A stretch of DNA of 64,000 nucleotides from contig NZ_JAPQEZ010000002.1 in assembly GCF_026798195.1 (NCBI RefSeq), positions 261,668 to 325,667 on the forward strand. The letters run 5' to 3'. This stretch comes from Lentilactobacillus senioris. Its GTDB lineage: Bacteria > Bacillota > Bacilli > Lactobacillales > Lactobacillaceae. The notes under the pieces are model-generated. The model did no database searches and was not told the origin of the DNA. It saw only the letters and a program-made list of their open reading frames with translations. The translations under genes were made by a program, and so were the position numbers. Shown here one piece after another: positions 22,704 to 33,027 of this stretch (the stretch's first letter is position 1; each line of letters starts with the position of its first letter).

Positions 22704-22737
22704 TTTATCAGCCTAAATAAAATTTGAGGTGACTATT

Positions 22738-23091
22738 TTGATTTCAAAACCAGATAAGAACAAAAATCGGAAACGACGTCACAATCGTGTCCGCAATAAG
22801 ATCTCTGGTACTGCAGAGCGCCCACGCTTGAATGTTTTTCGCTCTAACCAAAACATCTACGCTCAAGTAATTGATGACGTAGCGGGTGTAACGCTTGTTA
22901 GTGCCTCAACATTAGAAGAAGCTGTCAGTGGTACTAAGACTGAACAAGCTGCTAGTGTTGGTAAGTTAGTTGCAGAACGTGCAGCTGCTAAGAACATTAA
23001 AAATGTCGTATTTGATCGTGGTGGATACATTTATCATGGTCGTGTCCAAGCTCTCGCTGAAGCAGCTCGCGAGAACGGATTAGAATTTTAG
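22738..23091 (+). CDS. rplR: 50S ribosomal protein L18 (uL18)
   Basis: 5S rRNA-binding protein. I choose TTG 22738 ([15 protein letters not shown], 117 aa) because GAGGTG at 22726-22731 is the ribosome-binding site; the in-frame GTG 22729 overlaps it. Confidence 0.94.
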   Translation: MISKPDKNKNRKRRHNRVRNKISGTAERPRLNVFRSNQNIYAQVIDDVAGVTLVSASTLEEAVSGTKTEQAASVGKLVAERAAAKNIKNVVFDRGGYIYHGRVQALAEAARENGLEF

Positions 23092-23111
23092 AGAAGGAGG
23101 AATAACCGCAC

Positions 23112-23615
23112 ATGAAGAAGTTTATTGATCCCGATAAGTTAGAACTTGAAGACAACGTTGTCTCCATTAACCGGATCACTAAAGTTGTTAAGGGTGGACG
23201 TCGTCTTCGTTTCGCTGCTTTAGTCGTTGTCGGTGATAAGCACGGTCATGTTGGCTTTGGTACTGGTAAAGCTCAAGAAGTTCCCGAAGCTATTCGTAAA
23301 GCTATCGAAGCAGCTCGTAAGAACTTGATTGAAGTTCCAATCGTGGGTACTACCATTCCTCATGAAATCATTGGAACTTACGGTGGTGGCCGCATTATGC
23401 TTAAGCCTGCCGAAGAAGGTTCTGGGGTTGCAGCTGGTGGGGCTGTTCGTGCCGTTATGGAACTTGCTGGTATCGATGATGTTACTAGTAAGCGTCTTGG
23501 TTCAAACACTCCTGTCAACGTTATCCGCGCAACTTTTGCCGGTCTTGAAGGCTTGAAGAATGCTGAAGAAGTTTCAGTATTACGTGGCGTTTCAACCGCA
23601 CACTTAGCTGAATAA
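23112..23615 (+). CDS. rpsE: 30S ribosomal protein S5 (uS5)
   Basis: Fidelity-related 30S protein. 167 aa, with the spectinomycin-loop region [18 protein letters not shown] intact. GAAGGAGG precedes ATG 23112. Confidence 0.97.
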   Translation: MKKFIDPDKLELEDNVVSINRITKVVKGGRRLRFAALVVVGDKHGHVGFGTGKAQEVPEAIRKAIEAARKNLIEVPIVGTTIPHEIIGTYGGGRIMLKPAEEGSGVAAGGAVRAVMELAGIDDVTSKRLGSNTPVNVIRATFAGLEGLKNAEEVSVLRGVSTAHLAE

Positions 23616-23628
23616 GGAGGGAATTAAG

Positions 23629-23814
23629 ATGGCTCAATTAAAAATTACTTTAAAACGTAGCGCAGCTCATCGCCTCCCTAAGCAACGTAAAATTGTTAAG
23701 GCACTTGGCTTGGGCCGCATCAACAGCTCAGTTGTTAAACCTGACAACGAAGCTATCCGTGGAGCACTTTTCCACATTGCACACTTAATTGAAGTTGAAG
23801 AAGTTAAAGATTAA
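23629..23814 (+). CDS. rpmD: 50S ribosomal protein L30 (uL30)
   Basis: Small 50S protein, 61 aa, with the family pattern [12 protein letters not shown] and [23 protein letters not shown] precedes ATG 23629. Confidence 0.96.
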   Translation: MAQLKITLKRSAAHRLPKQRKIVKALGLGRINSSVVKPDNEAIRGALFHIAHLIEVEEVKD

Positions 23815-23837
23815 TTAACAAGGAGGTGCCAATTTTC

Positions 23838-24272
23838 ATGAAGTTAAATGAACTACAAGCTGCAGAAGGTTCACGGTCATCACGCATGCGTAAAGGTCGC
23901 GGACGTTCAGCTGGTAAAGGTAAAACTGCTGGCCGTGGCCAAAAAGGTCAAAAGGCTCGTGGCAAGACTCGTTTAGGCTTTGAAGGTGGGCAAATGCCTT
24001 TGTATCGTCGAATTCCTAAACGTGGTTTTAACAACATCAACCGCAAGGAATATGCAGTTGTTAACGTTTCTAGATTAGAAGCATTTGACAACGGCGCTGA
24101 AGTTACTCCAGAATCATTGATCGCTGCAGGTATCGTTAAGAACGTTAAGAGCGGTATCAAGATTCTTGGTGAAGGCGAACTTTCAAAGAAGTTAACCGTT
24201 AAGGCTAACAAGTTCTCTAAATCTGCACAATCTGCAATTGAAAACGCTGGCGGTTCAATCGAGGTGATTTAA
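23838..24272 (+). CDS. rplO: 50S ribosomal protein L15 (uL15)
   Basis: 50S core protein with a Gly/Arg/Lys-rich N-terminal extension ([20 protein letters not shown]). True start ATG 23838 ([13 protein letters not shown], 144 aa); GTG 23826 lies within the Shine-Dalgarno AAGGAGGTG. The stop overlaps the secY ATG. Confidence 0.96.
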   Translation: MKLNELQAAEGSRSSRMRKGRGRSAGKGKTAGRGQKGQKARGKTRLGFEGGQMPLYRRIPKRGFNNINRKEYAVVNVSRLEAFDNGAEVTPESLIAAGIVKNVKSGIKILGEGELSKKLTVKANKFSKSAQSAIENAGGSIEVI

Positions 24273-25585
24273 TGCTTTCGACCCTGAAAGATGCTTTTAA
24301 AGTCAAAGATATTAGAAATAAGATCCTCTTTACGCTGATGGTTCTTGTGGTCTTTCGACTTGGGGCATACATTACGGTTCCAGGTATTAACGCAAAGGCA
24401 CTCCAGTCAGTGGCATCATCTGGGTTGGTTAGCATTTTGAACACCTTTAGTGGTGGCGGGCTAACTAACTATTCCATCTTTGCCATGGGGGTGTCACCAT
24501 ATATTACCGCGCAAATCATTGTGCAACTTCTCCAAATGGATATTGTTCCACGTTTTGTGGAATGGGGGAAACAAGGGGAAGTTGGTCGAAGAAAATTAAA
24601 TCAAGTCACTCGTTATCTAACGGTGGTGTTGGCATTCTTCCAATCAATTGGGATTACGGCCGGATTTAATACTTTGAGTAGTTTGAATTTAGTTTCTCAT
24701 CCATCGGCAACTACTTACATTACTATCGGTATTATTCTAACTGGTGGTTCAATGTTAACTACTTGGATGGGGGACATGATTACTGATCGAGGAATCGGAA
24801 ATGGTATTTCAATGATTATCTTTGCCGGAATCATTGCTAGAATTCCTGTTGGTCTTCAACAACTATACCAACAATATTTTGTTGGGGTAGCTACTAAGGA
24901 CTTATGGCAACCAATTCTATTCGCAGTTGCTTTAGCAATTGTTATCTTGATCATTGTTACTTGGGTTACCTGGGTACAACAAGCTGAACGTCGAGTACCA
25001 ATTCAATATACTCGGCGGGTAGCGGGTGCTCCTGACAGTAGTTACCTTCCTTTGAAGGTTAACGTTGCCGGAGTTATTCCAGTTATCTTTGCTAGCTCAT
25101 TTATTTCAACTCCACAAACGATTTTAATGGCTTTTGCTAATAACCATTCTGAAGATACTTGGTATCAAGTATTAAATAATGTGTTTAACATGCAAACGCC
25201 AGTTGGCGCAACGCTTTACACTTTATTAATCATTATGTTTACCTATTTCTATGCATTTGTTCAAGTTAACCCAGAAAAACTAGCTGAAAACTTGCAAAAA
25301 CAAGGCAGCTATATTCCTGGTGTTTGGCCTGGACACGAGACTCAATCATATATCTCTCGTTTATTAATGAGATTAAGTACCGTTGGTTCCCTATTCTTAG
25401 GTATCGTGGCCTTAATTCCATTAATTGCTTCAAACGTTTGGAACTTGAGTGAGTCAATCGGATTAGGTGGGACTAGTTTACTTATTGTTGTTGGGGTTGC
25501 TATCGAAACCATCCGGCAAATTCGTGGATTAATGATGAAACGACAATACGTTGGATTCATTCAAGATTCACAGCCGACTGAATAA
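24272..25585 (+). CDS. secY: SecY, translocon channel subunit
   Basis: Pore-forming subunit of the Sec translocon. 437 aa with ten predicted transmembrane segments; conserved [14 protein letters not shown] lies in TM2, and the cytosolic loops include [17 protein letters not shown] 24272 overlaps the rplO stop (TAATG), with GAGGTG upstream in rplO. Confidence 0.97.
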   Translation: MLSTLKDAFKVKDIRNKILFTLMVLVVFRLGAYITVPGINAKALQSVASSGLVSILNTFSGGGLTNYSIFAMGVSPYITAQIIVQLLQMDIVPRFVEWGKQGEVGRRKLNQVTRYLTVVLAFFQSIGITAGFNTLSSLNLVSHPSATTYITIGIILTGGSMLTTWMGDMITDRGIGNGISMIIFAGIIARIPVGLQQLYQQYFVGVATKDLWQPILFAVALAIVILIIVTWVTWVQQAERRVPIQYTRRVAGAPDSSYLPLKVNVAGVIPVIFASSFISTPQTILMAFANNHSEDTWYQVLNNVFNMQTPVGATLYTLLIIMFTYFYAFVQVNPEKLAENLQKQGSYIPGVWPGHETQSYISRLLMRLSTVGSLFLGIVALIPLIASNVWNLSESIGLGGTSLLIVVGVAIETIRQIRGLMMKRQYVGFIQDSQPTE

Positions 25586-25617
25586 TAGTTAATCTCAAAA
25601 TACAGGAGGAAAACGAA

Positions 25618-26274
25618 ATGGCATTAAATTTAATTTTAATGGGTCTCCCTGGTGCAGGAAAAGGGACACAAGCCCAATACATTGTGGATGAATATCATAT
25701 TCCTCACATTTCAACTGGGGATATGTTTAGAGAAGCAATGGCAAATGAAACCGAAATGGGATTAAAAGCGAAGGAATTCATTGATAAGGGTGATTTGGTT
25801 CCTGACGATGTCACTGTTGGGATCGTTAAAGAACGTTTAAGTCAGCCTGACACTGAACCTGGCTTCTTACTAGATGGTTTTCCACGGACTTTGGCTCAAG
25901 CAGATGCATTAGCAGAAATGACTGATGTATTGAACAAGCCATTAAGCGCGGTTATCAACATTGATGTAGATCCTAAAGTTTTGACGGATCGTCTTACTGG
26001 ACGGTTCATTTGTAAGACATGTGGCGCAACTTATCATAAGTTGTACCATATGCCAAAGGTTCCTGATACTTGTGATGTTTGTGGTGGTCATGAGTTCTAT
26101 CAACGTGACGATGACAAACCAGAAGCTGTTAAGAATCGGTTAGACGTCAATATCAAGATGAACACTCCGTTAGTTTCCTACTATGATGAACGTAACTTAC
26201 TTCACACCGTCAATGGGGATCAAGAAATTGATGCTGTTTGGCAAGATGTTGATGCTATTTTACGGTCACTATAG
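25618..26274 (+). CDS. adk: adenylate kinase
   Basis: Converts AMP + ATP to 2 ADP. P-loop GLPGAGKGT at the N-terminus; the long LID carries a four-cysteine zinc site (CKTC and CDVC), the Gram-positive zinc form. 218 aa; ACAGGAGG precedes ATG 25618. Standard position after secY; map is absent here. Confidence 0.97.
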   Translation: MALNLILMGLPGAGKGTQAQYIVDEYHIPHISTGDMFREAMANETEMGLKAKEFIDKGDLVPDDVTVGIVKERLSQPDTEPGFLLDGFPRTLAQADALAEMTDVLNKPLSAVINIDVDPKVLTDRLTGRFICKTCGATYHKLYHMPKVPDTCDVCGGHEFYQRDDDKPEAVKNRLDVNIKMNTPLVSYYDERNLLHTVNGDQEIDAVWQDVDAILRSL

Positions 26275-26286
26275 CCCTTCATCATT

Positions 26287-26315
26287 TTGAAACTACAGGA
26301 TTGATATGCTAGAAT
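26287..26315 (+). promoter_or_regulatory. internal promoter upstream of infA
   Basis: TTGAAA (26287-26292), 17-nt spacer, TAGAAT (26310-26315) preceded by TGn. It is placed in the 119-nt adk-infA gap and would give infA-rpmJ-rpsM-rpsK-rpoA-rplQ extra, independent transcription. Confidence 0.65.
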
Positions 26316-26393
26316 AACTGTGATAGACTACTCGTTAGCTATTGTGAAGTTTTCTAGAATCAATCTAACTTAGTTAGTTGGAGGTGGATAATA

Positions 26394-26612
26394 ATGGCTA
26401 AGGATAATGTTATTGAAGTTGAAGGTAAGGTGCTTGAAACCTTACCTAATGCCATGTTCCGAGTTGAACTCGAAAATGGACATGAAATTTTAGCACACGT
26501 TTCAGGTAAAATTAGAATGCATTACATTCGAATCTTACCAGGTGACAAAGTTACCGTTGAAATGTCTCCTTATGACCTAAGTAAAGGTCGGATTACTTAT
26601 CGATTTAAGTAA
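26394..26612 (+). CDS. infA: translation initiation factor IF-1
   Basis: OB-fold factor that occupies the A site during initiation. 72 aa, beginning [31 protein letters not shown] precedes ATG 26394. Confidence 0.97.
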   Translation: MAKDNVIEVEGKVLETLPNAMFRVELENGHEILAHVSGKIRMHYIRILPGDKVTVEMSPYDLSKGRITYRFK

Positions 26613-26646
26613 TTAGTCTTCATCATTTTTTGAGGAGGGTTTAAAA

Positions 26647-26766
26647 ATGAAAGTAAGACCATCTGTAAAACCAATGTGCGAACATTGTAAAGTTATCAAA
26701 CGTAAGGGTCGAGTAATGATTATTTGCTCAGCAAACCCTAAACATAAACAACGTCAAGGTAAATAA
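26647..26766 (+). CDS. rpmJ: 50S ribosomal protein L36 (bL36)
   Basis: 39-aa zinc-ribbon protein, with ligands C11, C14, C27 and H33. Starts [22 protein letters not shown] precedes ATG 26647. Confidence 0.96.
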   Translation: MKVRPSVKPMCEHCKVIKRKGRVMIICSANPKHKQRQGK

Positions 26767-26790
26767 ACGTAACTAGGAGGTGTATGTTAA

Positions 26791-27156
26791 ATGGCTCGTA
26801 TTGCCGGAATCGATTTACCTCGTGATAAACGAATTGTTATTGCATTAACTTATATCTACGGGATTGGTAACACTACTGCCCAAAAGATTCTCACACAAGC
26901 TGACGTTTCTGAAGATGTTCGTGTTCGGGACTTAACTCCTGATCAAGAAGACAAGATTCGTGCAGTCGTTGACAACTACAAAGTCGAAGGTGATCTTCGT
27001 CGTGAAGTAAGCATGAACATCAAGCGTCTTCAAGAAATTGGCTCATACCGTGGTATGCGTCACCGTCGTGGCTTGCCAGTTCGTGGTCAACACACTAAGA
27101 ACAATGCTCGTACTCGTAAGGGTAAAGCAGTTGCCATCGCAGGCAAGAAGAAATAA
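26791..27156 (+). CDS. rpsM: 30S ribosomal protein S13 (uS13)
   Basis: 30S head protein forming intersubunit bridges. 121 aa, beginning [23 protein letters not shown] precedes ATG 26791. Confidence 0.97.
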   Translation: MARIAGIDLPRDKRIVIALTYIYGIGNTTAQKILTQADVSEDVRVRDLTPDQEDKIRAVVDNYKVEGDLRREVSMNIKRLQEIGSYRGMRHRRGLPVRGQHTKNNARTRKGKAVAIAGKKK

Positions 27157-27178
27157 ATAAAGGAGGTTAACTGTTCCC

Positions 27179-27568
27179 ATGGTAAAGAGAAAAACAAATC
27201 GTAAGCGCCGGGTAAAGAAGAACATCGAATCAGGTGTTGCTCATATCCACTCAACGTTTAACAACACGTTGGTTATGATTACCGATGTGCAAGGAAACGC
27301 TATTTCTTGGTCATCAGCTGGTGCCCTTGGATTCCGTGGTAGCCGTAAGTCAACACCTTTTGCTGCCCAAATGGCTGCTGAAGCTGCTGCTAAAGCATCA
27401 ATGGAACATGGCATGAAGACTGTTGAAGTTGCGGTTAAAGGTCCTGGTTCAGGTCGTGAAGCTGCAATTCGTGCACTTCAAGTAACTGGGTTGGAAGTCA
27501 CTGCAATTCGTGATGTTACTCCAGTTCCTCATAATGGATCTCGTCCTCCAAAGCGTCGTCGGGTTTAA
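27179..27568 (+). CDS. rpsK: 30S ribosomal protein S11 (uS11)
   Basis: Platform protein near the E site and the Shine-Dalgarno helix. 129 aa; the end [13 protein letters not shown] is characteristic. AAGGAGG precedes ATG 27179. Confidence 0.97.
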   Translation: MVKRKTNRKRRVKKNIESGVAHIHSTFNNTLVMITDVQGNAISWSSAGALGFRGSRKSTPFAAQMAAEAAAKASMEHGMKTVEVAVKGPGSGREAAIRALQVTGLEVTAIRDVTPVPHNGSRPPKRRRV

Positions 27569-27651
27569 TACTGGAAGAAGTGTGCCATTGTTATCCTTCC
27601 GATATGATTTATATATAAACTCGCACGTTTTGAAAGGGGTTAATGATAAGA

Positions 27652-28602
27652 ATGATTGAATTTGAAAAGCCTAACATTCATAAAGTTGAAGAAACCAGTA
27701 ATTTTGGAGAAGTAATTGTTGAACCGCTAGAACGAGGCTATGGTACTACGTTAGGAAACTCCTTACGTAGAACCTTGTTGTCTTCACTTCCAGGTGCTGC
27801 TATTACTAGTATTCAAATTGATGGCGTCCTTCATGAATTTTCAACGATCAAAGGGGTTGTTGAAGATGTGACTCAAATCATTTTGAATGTTAAGAAAATT
27901 TCTTTGAAATTAGATGGACCTGATGAAGAAGAAGAAAATTTGGAAATTGATGTAATTGGCCCTGCCGAAGTTACTGCTGCTGACATTGTTGGTGGAAGTG
28001 ACGTTACTATCTTAAATCCAGATTTACACATTGCTACCGTAGCTGACGGTGCTAGCTTCCATATGAACTTAACTGCTAACAAGGGTCGAGGTTATGTTTC
28101 CGCAATGGAAAACAAGAAGCGTAGCACTGATATGCCTATCGGAGTTCTTCCTGTCGATTCCATTTACACCCCAATTGAACGTGTTAACTATCAAGTTGAA
28201 AGTACACGAGTTGGTCAAAGAGATGATTTTGACAAGCTAACACTTGATGTTTGGAGCAACGGCTCTATTACAGCTAGTGAAGCAATTAGTCTGGCCGCCA
28301 AAATTCTCACTGAACACCTTGAAATGTTTGTTAATCTCACTGACGAAGCTAAAAATGCTGAAATCATGGTTGAGAAGGAAGAAACACACAAGGAAAAAAT
28401 GCTTGAAATGACTATCGAAGAACTCGATCTTTCTGTTCGGTCATATAACTGCTTGAAACGAGCAGGAATTAACACCGTTCAAGAATTAACTGATCGTTCC
28501 GAAGCTGACATGATGAAGGTTCGTAACTTGGGCCGGAAGTCACTTGAAGAAGTTAAGGAAAAATTAGCGGGTCTTGGTTTGTCACTTCGCAAAGAAGACT
28601 AA
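27652..28602 (+). CDS. rpoA: RNA polymerase alpha subunit
   Basis: N-terminal dimerisation domain ([20 protein letters not shown]) and C-terminal domain ([23 protein letters not shown]) that contacts UP elements and activators. About 316 aa from ATG 27652 ([11 protein letters not shown], the family's usual start); the in-frame ATG 27643 is only 3 nt past the Shine-Dalgarno AAAGGGG, which is too close. The 83-nt gap after rpsK holds a GGAAG/CTTCC pairing of unknown role. Confidence 0.96.
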   Translation: MIEFEKPNIHKVEETSNFGEVIVEPLERGYGTTLGNSLRRTLLSSLPGAAITSIQIDGVLHEFSTIKGVVEDVTQIILNVKKISLKLDGPDEEEENLEIDVIGPAEVTAADIVGGSDVTILNPDLHIATVADGASFHMNLTANKGRGYVSAMENKKRSTDMPIGVLPVDSIYTPIERVNYQVESTRVGQRDDFDKLTLDVWSNGSITASEAISLAAKILTEHLEMFVNLTDEAKNAEIMVEKEETHKEKMLEMTIEELDLSVRSYNCLKRAGINTVQELTDRSEADMMKVRNLGRKSLEEVKEKLAGLGLSLRKED

Positions 28603-28624
28603 AGGATAAGGAGGAGATTCATTC

Positions 28625-29008
28625 ATGAGTTACCGGAAATTACAACGGACCAGTGAACATCGTAAAGCTTTGCTTCGTAACCTTACTACTGACTTGATCG
28701 TTAATGGTCAAATCGTAACTACTGAAGCTAAAGCTAAGGAAGTTCGCTCAACTGCTGATAAGATGATTTCACTTGGCAAGCGCGGGGATCTTCATGCTCG
28801 TCGCCAAGCTGCTGCATTTTTACGTGACGTAGTTGCCGACGTTAACGAAGACGGCGATAACGTAACTGTAACTACTGCATTGCAAAAGGTATTCGGAGAT
28901 CTTGCAACTAAGTATGCTGACCGTAACGGTGGGTACACTCGAATTTACAAGACTATGCCTCGTCGCGGGGACGGTGCCCAAATGGTCATCTTACAATTAG
29001 TTGACTAG
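28625..29008 (+). CDS. rplQ: 50S ribosomal protein L17 (bL17)
   Basis: 50S protein near the tunnel exit. 127 aa, beginning [28 protein letters not shown] precedes ATG 28625. Last gene of the alpha operon. Confidence 0.97.
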   Translation: MSYRKLQRTSEHRKALLRNLTTDLIVNGQIVTTEAKAKEVRSTADKMISLGKRGDLHARRQAAAFLRDVVADVNEDGDNVTVTTALQKVFGDLATKYADRNGGYTRIYKTMPRRGDGAQMVILQLVD

Positions 29009-29178
29009 TTTTAAATAATTAAACAATTTGTTTTCACGAGAATCACTCGGGTTTTCGGTATAGAACGCTATGATGGTGGCTTTGTCCTAGTCTAGTTTGA
29101 ATGTGAGATGAATTTCTCATGCGCCGTTAACCTGTCAGTGATTTTTTTGTACATAAAAAAGGTTAAGGAAGAGCAGCA
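29009..29178 (+). other. rplQ-ecfA1 intergenic leader
   Basis: 170 nt without a gene. CGAG/CTCG (about 29038-29050) and TGAGA/TCTCA hairpins are visible, and a T-run lies at about 29144-29150 without a clear stem before it. I see no convincing promoter or terminator and no recognisable riboswitch, so it is unclear whether ecfA1 is co-transcribed with rplQ. Confidence 0.4.
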
Positions 29179-30012
29179 ATGACAAATATCGTAACGGTTA
29201 GTCACCTTTCATTTGAATATCCAGATGAGCACGTTGTATTTAGCGATCTATCCCTTAACGTCAGACAGGGAGAATGGCTTGCTATTATCGGTCAAAACGG
29301 TAGTGGGAAAAGTACGTTGGCCAAACTAATGGACGGCTTATTGGAACCCAAAGGCGGTCAAATTACGGTCGCTGGATTACCAGTTGATGATGAACATTTA
29401 GGGGCTGTTCGCAACCAAATTGGAATGGTATTTCAAAACCCAGATAACCAATTTGTAGGCGCAACGGTTGAAGAAGATGTAGCTTTCGGACTTGAAAATC
29501 GACAAGTACCCAGAGAACAAATGGGACCGATCATTGAAGATAGTCTTAAGGCTGTTAATATGATGGACTTTAGGGAACGAATTCCAGCTAATTTGTCTGG
29601 GGGCCAAAAACAACGGGTGGCGATTGCCGGAATTATTGCTGTACGTCCACAAATTTTAATCTTAGATGAAGCTACTAGTATGTTAGATCCTCGAGGACGT
29701 AAGGAAATTATTTCTTTAATTCAGACCCTTAAGCAACAAGAGGATTTAACGGTTATTTCCATTACGCATGATATTAATGAAGCCGCGGTGGCTGACCGAA
29801 TCATGTTACTAAATAACGGCCAATTAGTATTAGAAGATACGCCGGCTAAGGTATTAAATGATTCTGAACTACTTAAAAATGATGGACTAGATGTTCCATT
29901 TGCTAGTCAATTAACTGAACAACTCCGACAAGCGGGAGTAGATTTACCTGATCAATATTTAAATGATGAGGAGGTAATCAAATGGCTGGTCAAATTAAAT
30001 TCCAAAATGTAA
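29179..30012 (+). CDS. ecfA1: ECF transporter ATPase EcfA1
   Basis: ATP-binding subunit of the shared energising module of energy-coupling-factor vitamin/micronutrient importers; peripheral on the cytoplasmic membrane. Walker A GQNGSGKST, signature LSGGQKQRVAIAG, Walker B ILILDEATSMLD with the switch histidine in ISITHD. 277 aa. Its 3' end overlaps ecfA2 by 31 nt. The typical lactobacillar order rplQ-ecfA1-ecfA2-ecfT-truA is kept. Confidence 0.95.
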   Translation: MTNIVTVSHLSFEYPDEHVVFSDLSLNVRQGEWLAIIGQNGSGKSTLAKLMDGLLEPKGGQITVAGLPVDDEHLGAVRNQIGMVFQNPDNQFVGATVEEDVAFGLENRQVPREQMGPIIEDSLKAVNMMDFRERIPANLSGGQKQRVAIAGIIAVRPQILILDEATSMLDPRGRKEIISLIQTLKQQEDLTVISITHDINEAAVADRIMLLNNGQLVLEDTPAKVLNDSELLKNDGLDVPFASQLTEQLRQAGVDLPDQYLNDEEVIKWLVKLNSKM

Positions 30013-30851
30013 ATTACGTTTATCACGCTGACTCACCTGATGCGCACCAGGCACTTAATAATATTAATTTAACACTAACGGAAGGTAGTTTTACCGCCAT
30101 TATTGGTCATACCGGTAGTGGTAAATCTACTTTGATTCAACACATTAATGCCTTGATCAAGCCAACTAGTGGGGAAGTCAGCGTAGGTGATTACGTGATT
30201 ACTAATAAAACTACTAACAAAAATCTACGCCCTTTGCGCCAAAAAGTGGGAATGGTATTTCAGTTTCCAGAGAAACAGATTTTTGAAGAAACGGTTATCA
30301 AAGATATTATGTTTGGTCCGCTTAATTATGGAGCAACGGAAGCTGAAGCCAAACAAGCAGCCTTAAATGCAATGAATTTGGTGGGGTTACCTCAACAATA
30401 CCAAGATCAATCACCAATTGATTTGTCAGGTGGACAGATGCGGCGGGTGGCAATTGCCGGGGTACTAGCAATGAATCCGTCCATTCTGATTTTGGATGAA
30501 CCCACCGCGGGATTAGATCCTCGGGGCCATGCCGACATTATGGCATTGGTAGCCCGGTTGCATGATGAAATGGGGATTACCATAATTTTGGTCACCCATC
30601 AAATGGATGACGTGGTGCAATACGCTGAACAGGTAGTGGTAATGAGCCATGGCGAAATTACTAAACAGGGTAGTCCACAAGATATTTTTGCAGATCTAAA
30701 ATGGGTTCGCCAAATGCAGTTAACTCTACCAACCAGTGCGGAATTTGCAGAGCAATTAAAGTTAGCTGGCTTTCCATTAACCAGTCGCCCATTAACTTTA
30801 ACTGATTTAACCAATGCGATTGTAGCGGAATTGGGGGCTAATCATGGATAA
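29982..30851 (+). CDS. ecfA2: ECF transporter ATPase EcfA2
   Basis: Second ATPase, pairing with EcfA1. Walker A GHTGSGKST, signature LSGGQMRRVAIAG, Walker B ILILDEPTAGLD. 289 aa. ATG 29982 follows GAGGAGG, so translation is coupled to ecfA1; it overlaps ecfT by 8 nt. Confidence 0.95.
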   Translation: MAGQIKFQNVNYVYHADSPDAHQALNNINLTLTEGSFTAIIGHTGSGKSTLIQHINALIKPTSGEVSVGDYVITNKTTNKNLRPLRQKVGMVFQFPEKQIFEETVIKDIMFGPLNYGATEAEAKQAALNAMNLVGLPQQYQDQSPIDLSGGQMRRVAIAGVLAMNPSILILDEPTAGLDPRGHADIMALVARLHDEMGITIILVTHQMDDVVQYAEQVVVMSHGEITKQGSPQDIFADLKWVRQMQLTLPTSAEFAEQLKLAGFPLTSRPLTLTDLTNAIVAELGANHG

Positions 30852-31638
30852 TTTTATTTTTGGCCGATATTTGCCCGGTCACTCAGTTATTCACCAAATG
30901 AGTCCGCAATCCAAATTGTTATTGTGTTTTTACTTCGTGGCCATTATCTTCTTAGCTAATAATGTGGCTTCTTATGCCGTATTAGCGGTATTAATTCTAG
31001 CTGCGATTATTTTATCCGGAATCTCAATTGGCTTCTTTCTACGAGGAATTAGACCGTTAATTTGGCTAATTATCTTCACCGTTTTACTGCAAATCTTCTT
31101 TAGTAGCGGTGGCAAAGTCATCTGGCACTGGGGACCTTTTTCGGTAAGTGATCTGAGTTTGATTAATGGTGGCTATATCTTCGTGCGCTTCCTGTTAATC
31201 ATTATGATCTCCACGATTTTAACGTTAACGACTGCGCCATTAGCCATTGCTGATGGGGTCCAAACTATTTTGCGGCCGCTAAAGAAACTGCATTTTCCGG
31301 TGGATACCTTGGCTTTGATGCTGTCGATTGCGTTACGGTTTGTGCCGACATTGATGGATGAAATGACCACCATTATGAATGCTCAGCGGTCTCGGGGAGT
31401 TGATTTTGGTTCTGGGAGTTTAAAACACCGAGTTAAGGTGGCGGTGCCATTGTTAATTCCGCTGTTTACCGGTGCAATTAACCATGCAGAAGAGTTATCC
31501 ACCGCGATGGAAGCGCGGGGCTTTACCGATAGTGAATCGCGAACTAAGTACCGCGTTTATAATTGGCAGTTAAGTGATACAATTGCCTGGCTGATTTTTA
31601 TCGCCGTCGGCATTATTGTTTTCTTGGTTAGAAAGTAG
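30844..31638 (+). CDS. ecfT: ECF transporter transmembrane subunit EcfT
   Basis: Membrane scaffold joining the ATPases to interchangeable S components. 264 aa with several hydrophobic segments; the coupling-helix region shows two Arg-Gly motifs of the family (QRSRGVDFG and MEARGFTD). It can serve any group II S component in the cell, including the one at 42912-43502. Confidence 0.94.
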   Translation: MDNFIFGRYLPGHSVIHQMSPQSKLLLCFYFVAIIFLANNVASYAVLAVLILAAIILSGISIGFFLRGIRPLIWLIIFTVLLQIFFSSGGKVIWHWGPFSVSDLSLINGGYIFVRFLLIIMISTILTLTTAPLAIADGVQTILRPLKKLHFPVDTLALMLSIALRFVPTLMDEMTTIMNAQRSRGVDFGSGSLKHRVKVAVPLLIPLFTGAINHAEELSTAMEARGFTDSESRTKYRVYNWQLSDTIAWLIFIAVGIIVFLVRK

Positions 31639-31647
31639 GGAATAATC

Positions 31648-32442
31648 ATTAGATACAAAATTACGATGGCGTATGACGGCACTAATTTTAGTGGTTTTCA
31701 ACGCCAACCACATGAACGGACGATCGAAGGAGTTTTAACTAAAGTTGTTAATAAAATGGCTAAAGAACCTCAACCAGCGATTGAAGTTTTTGGTTCGGGA
31801 AGAACCGATGCTGGGGTTCATGCGTTAGCTCAAACGGCACACTTCGATTTTCCGATTAACATACCGGCGGAAAACATGTTTAAGGCTTTAAACAGCATGA
31901 TTCCACTTGATATGCAGATTAAAAAAGCAGAAATTGTGGAACCTGATTTTCACGCCCGTTATGATGTTTCTGGTAAACGCTATTTGTACCGTCTTGATTT
32001 AGGACAATTTAAAAATCCGTTTAAACGAAACTATACTGGTCACTGGAAATACCCGGTGGACATGGAGTTATTAAATCAGGCGTTAGAACAATTAGTCGGC
32101 GAGCATGATTTTTCTAGCTTTGTGGCTTCTGGTTCCTCAGCCAAAAGTAATGTCCGGACAATTTATGAAGCTACGGCGCACATGGATGAAGCCAATCAAG
32201 AGCTGCAAATCGAATTCTACGGTAATGGGTTTTTATATAACATGGTTCGTATACTAGTAGGCGTAGCAGTGGAAATTGGTTCTGGCTTTAGACCGGTGGC
32301 AGACGTTCAACGATTATTTGAAGTTAAGGATCGAAATGAAGCTCGACGAACGATGCCTGCTAGTGGATTATACTTAAAACGAGTTTATTATGAGGGTGAT
32401 GATCCTCAACATCCGGTAAAATTGCCGAAATATCAACGTTGA
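31648..32442 (+). CDS. truA: tRNA pseudouridine(38-40) synthase TruA
   Basis: Converts U38-U40 of the tRNA anticodon arm to pseudouridine. The catalytic aspartate lies in [11 protein letters not shown]. The first ATG (31666) would delete the first beta strand and has no ribosome-binding site. Upstream in frame, ATT at 31648 encodes the start of (M)[10 protein letters not shown], the expected N-terminus, and lies 7 nt after AGGG (31637-31640). I therefore infer an ATT start, giving 264 aa. The gene follows ecfT by 9 nt. Confidence 0.85.
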   Translation: MRYKITMAYDGTNFSGFQRQPHERTIEGVLTKVVNKMAKEPQPAIEVFGSGRTDAGVHALAQTAHFDFPINIPAENMFKALNSMIPLDMQIKKAEIVEPDFHARYDVSGKRYLYRLDLGQFKNPFKRNYTGHWKYPVDMELLNQALEQLVGEHDFSSFVASGSSAKSNVRTIYEATAHMDEANQELQIEFYGNGFLYNMVRILVGVAVEIGSGFRPVADVQRLFEVKDRNEARRTMPASGLYLKRVYYEGDDPQHPVKLPKYQR

Positions 32443-32457
32443 TTTTGAGGAAATAAA

Positions 32458-32486
32458 TTGACTTTTGCATTATTAATTTGTATTAT
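32458..32486 (+). promoter_or_regulatory. promoter of rplM-rpsI
   Basis: TTGACT (32458-32463), 17-nt spacer, TATTAT (32481-32486). Confidence 0.85.
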
Positions 32487-32489
32487 TGT

Positions 32490-32570
32490 AGTTGGTATTG
32501 TTTGCCCCACTGATAAGCCCCGGAACCTTATTTTGGTGTCAAACAAACACAGAACATGGAGGAAACAAAC
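32490..32570 (+). ncRNA. rplM leader, L13-leader-like
   Basis: The leader contains TTGTTTG (32498-32504) pairing with CAAACAA (32540-32546) around a GC-rich inner region, directly before the GGAGG. An L13 leader is an established autoregulatory element upstream of rplM in Bacillaceae and relatives; position and general shape fit, but I could not test the consensus. Confidence 0.5.
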
Positions 32571-33014
32571 GTGCGTACAACATATATGGCAAAACCAGGT
32601 GAAGTAGAACGTAAATGGTACGTTATCGATGCAACTGATGTTCCTATGGGACGTTTATCAACAGTTGTCGCTTCAATCTTAAGAGGAAAAAACAAACCAA
32701 CATTCACTCCCAACGTGGATACTGGTGATAACGTTATCGTTATTAATGCTAGCAAGGTAGCCTTGACTGGTCGAAAGGCTAAGAACAAGATTTACTACCG
32801 TCACAGTAAATTTATCGGTGGCTTGAAACAACGGACTGCCGGTGATTTCCGTGATAAGAACCCTGAAAAGTTGATCGAAACTTCAGTTAAAGGCATGCTT
32901 CCTCACGGAACGTTAGGTCGCAAAATTGGTTTGAAGTTGCATGTTTATGCAGGTCCTGACTACGAACAACAAGCACAAAAACCAGAAGTTTTGGACATTA
33001 CTAACTTAATTTAA
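32571..33014 (+). CDS. rplM: 50S ribosomal protein L13 (uL13)
   Basis: Early-assembly 50S protein. GTG start 32571 ([20 protein letters not shown], 147 aa) with GGAGG 10 nt upstream; the ATG at 32556 is part of the ribosome-binding site region and is rejected. Co-transcribed with rpsI, 13 nt downstream. Confidence 0.96.
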   Translation: MRTTYMAKPGEVERKWYVIDATDVPMGRLSTVVASILRGKNKPTFTPNVDTGDNVIVINASKVALTGRKAKNKIYYRHSKFIGGLKQRTAGDFRDKNPEKLIETSVKGMLPHGTLGRKIGLKLHVYAGPDYEQQAQKPEVLDITNLI

Positions 33015-33027
33015 GGAGGAAACAGCA

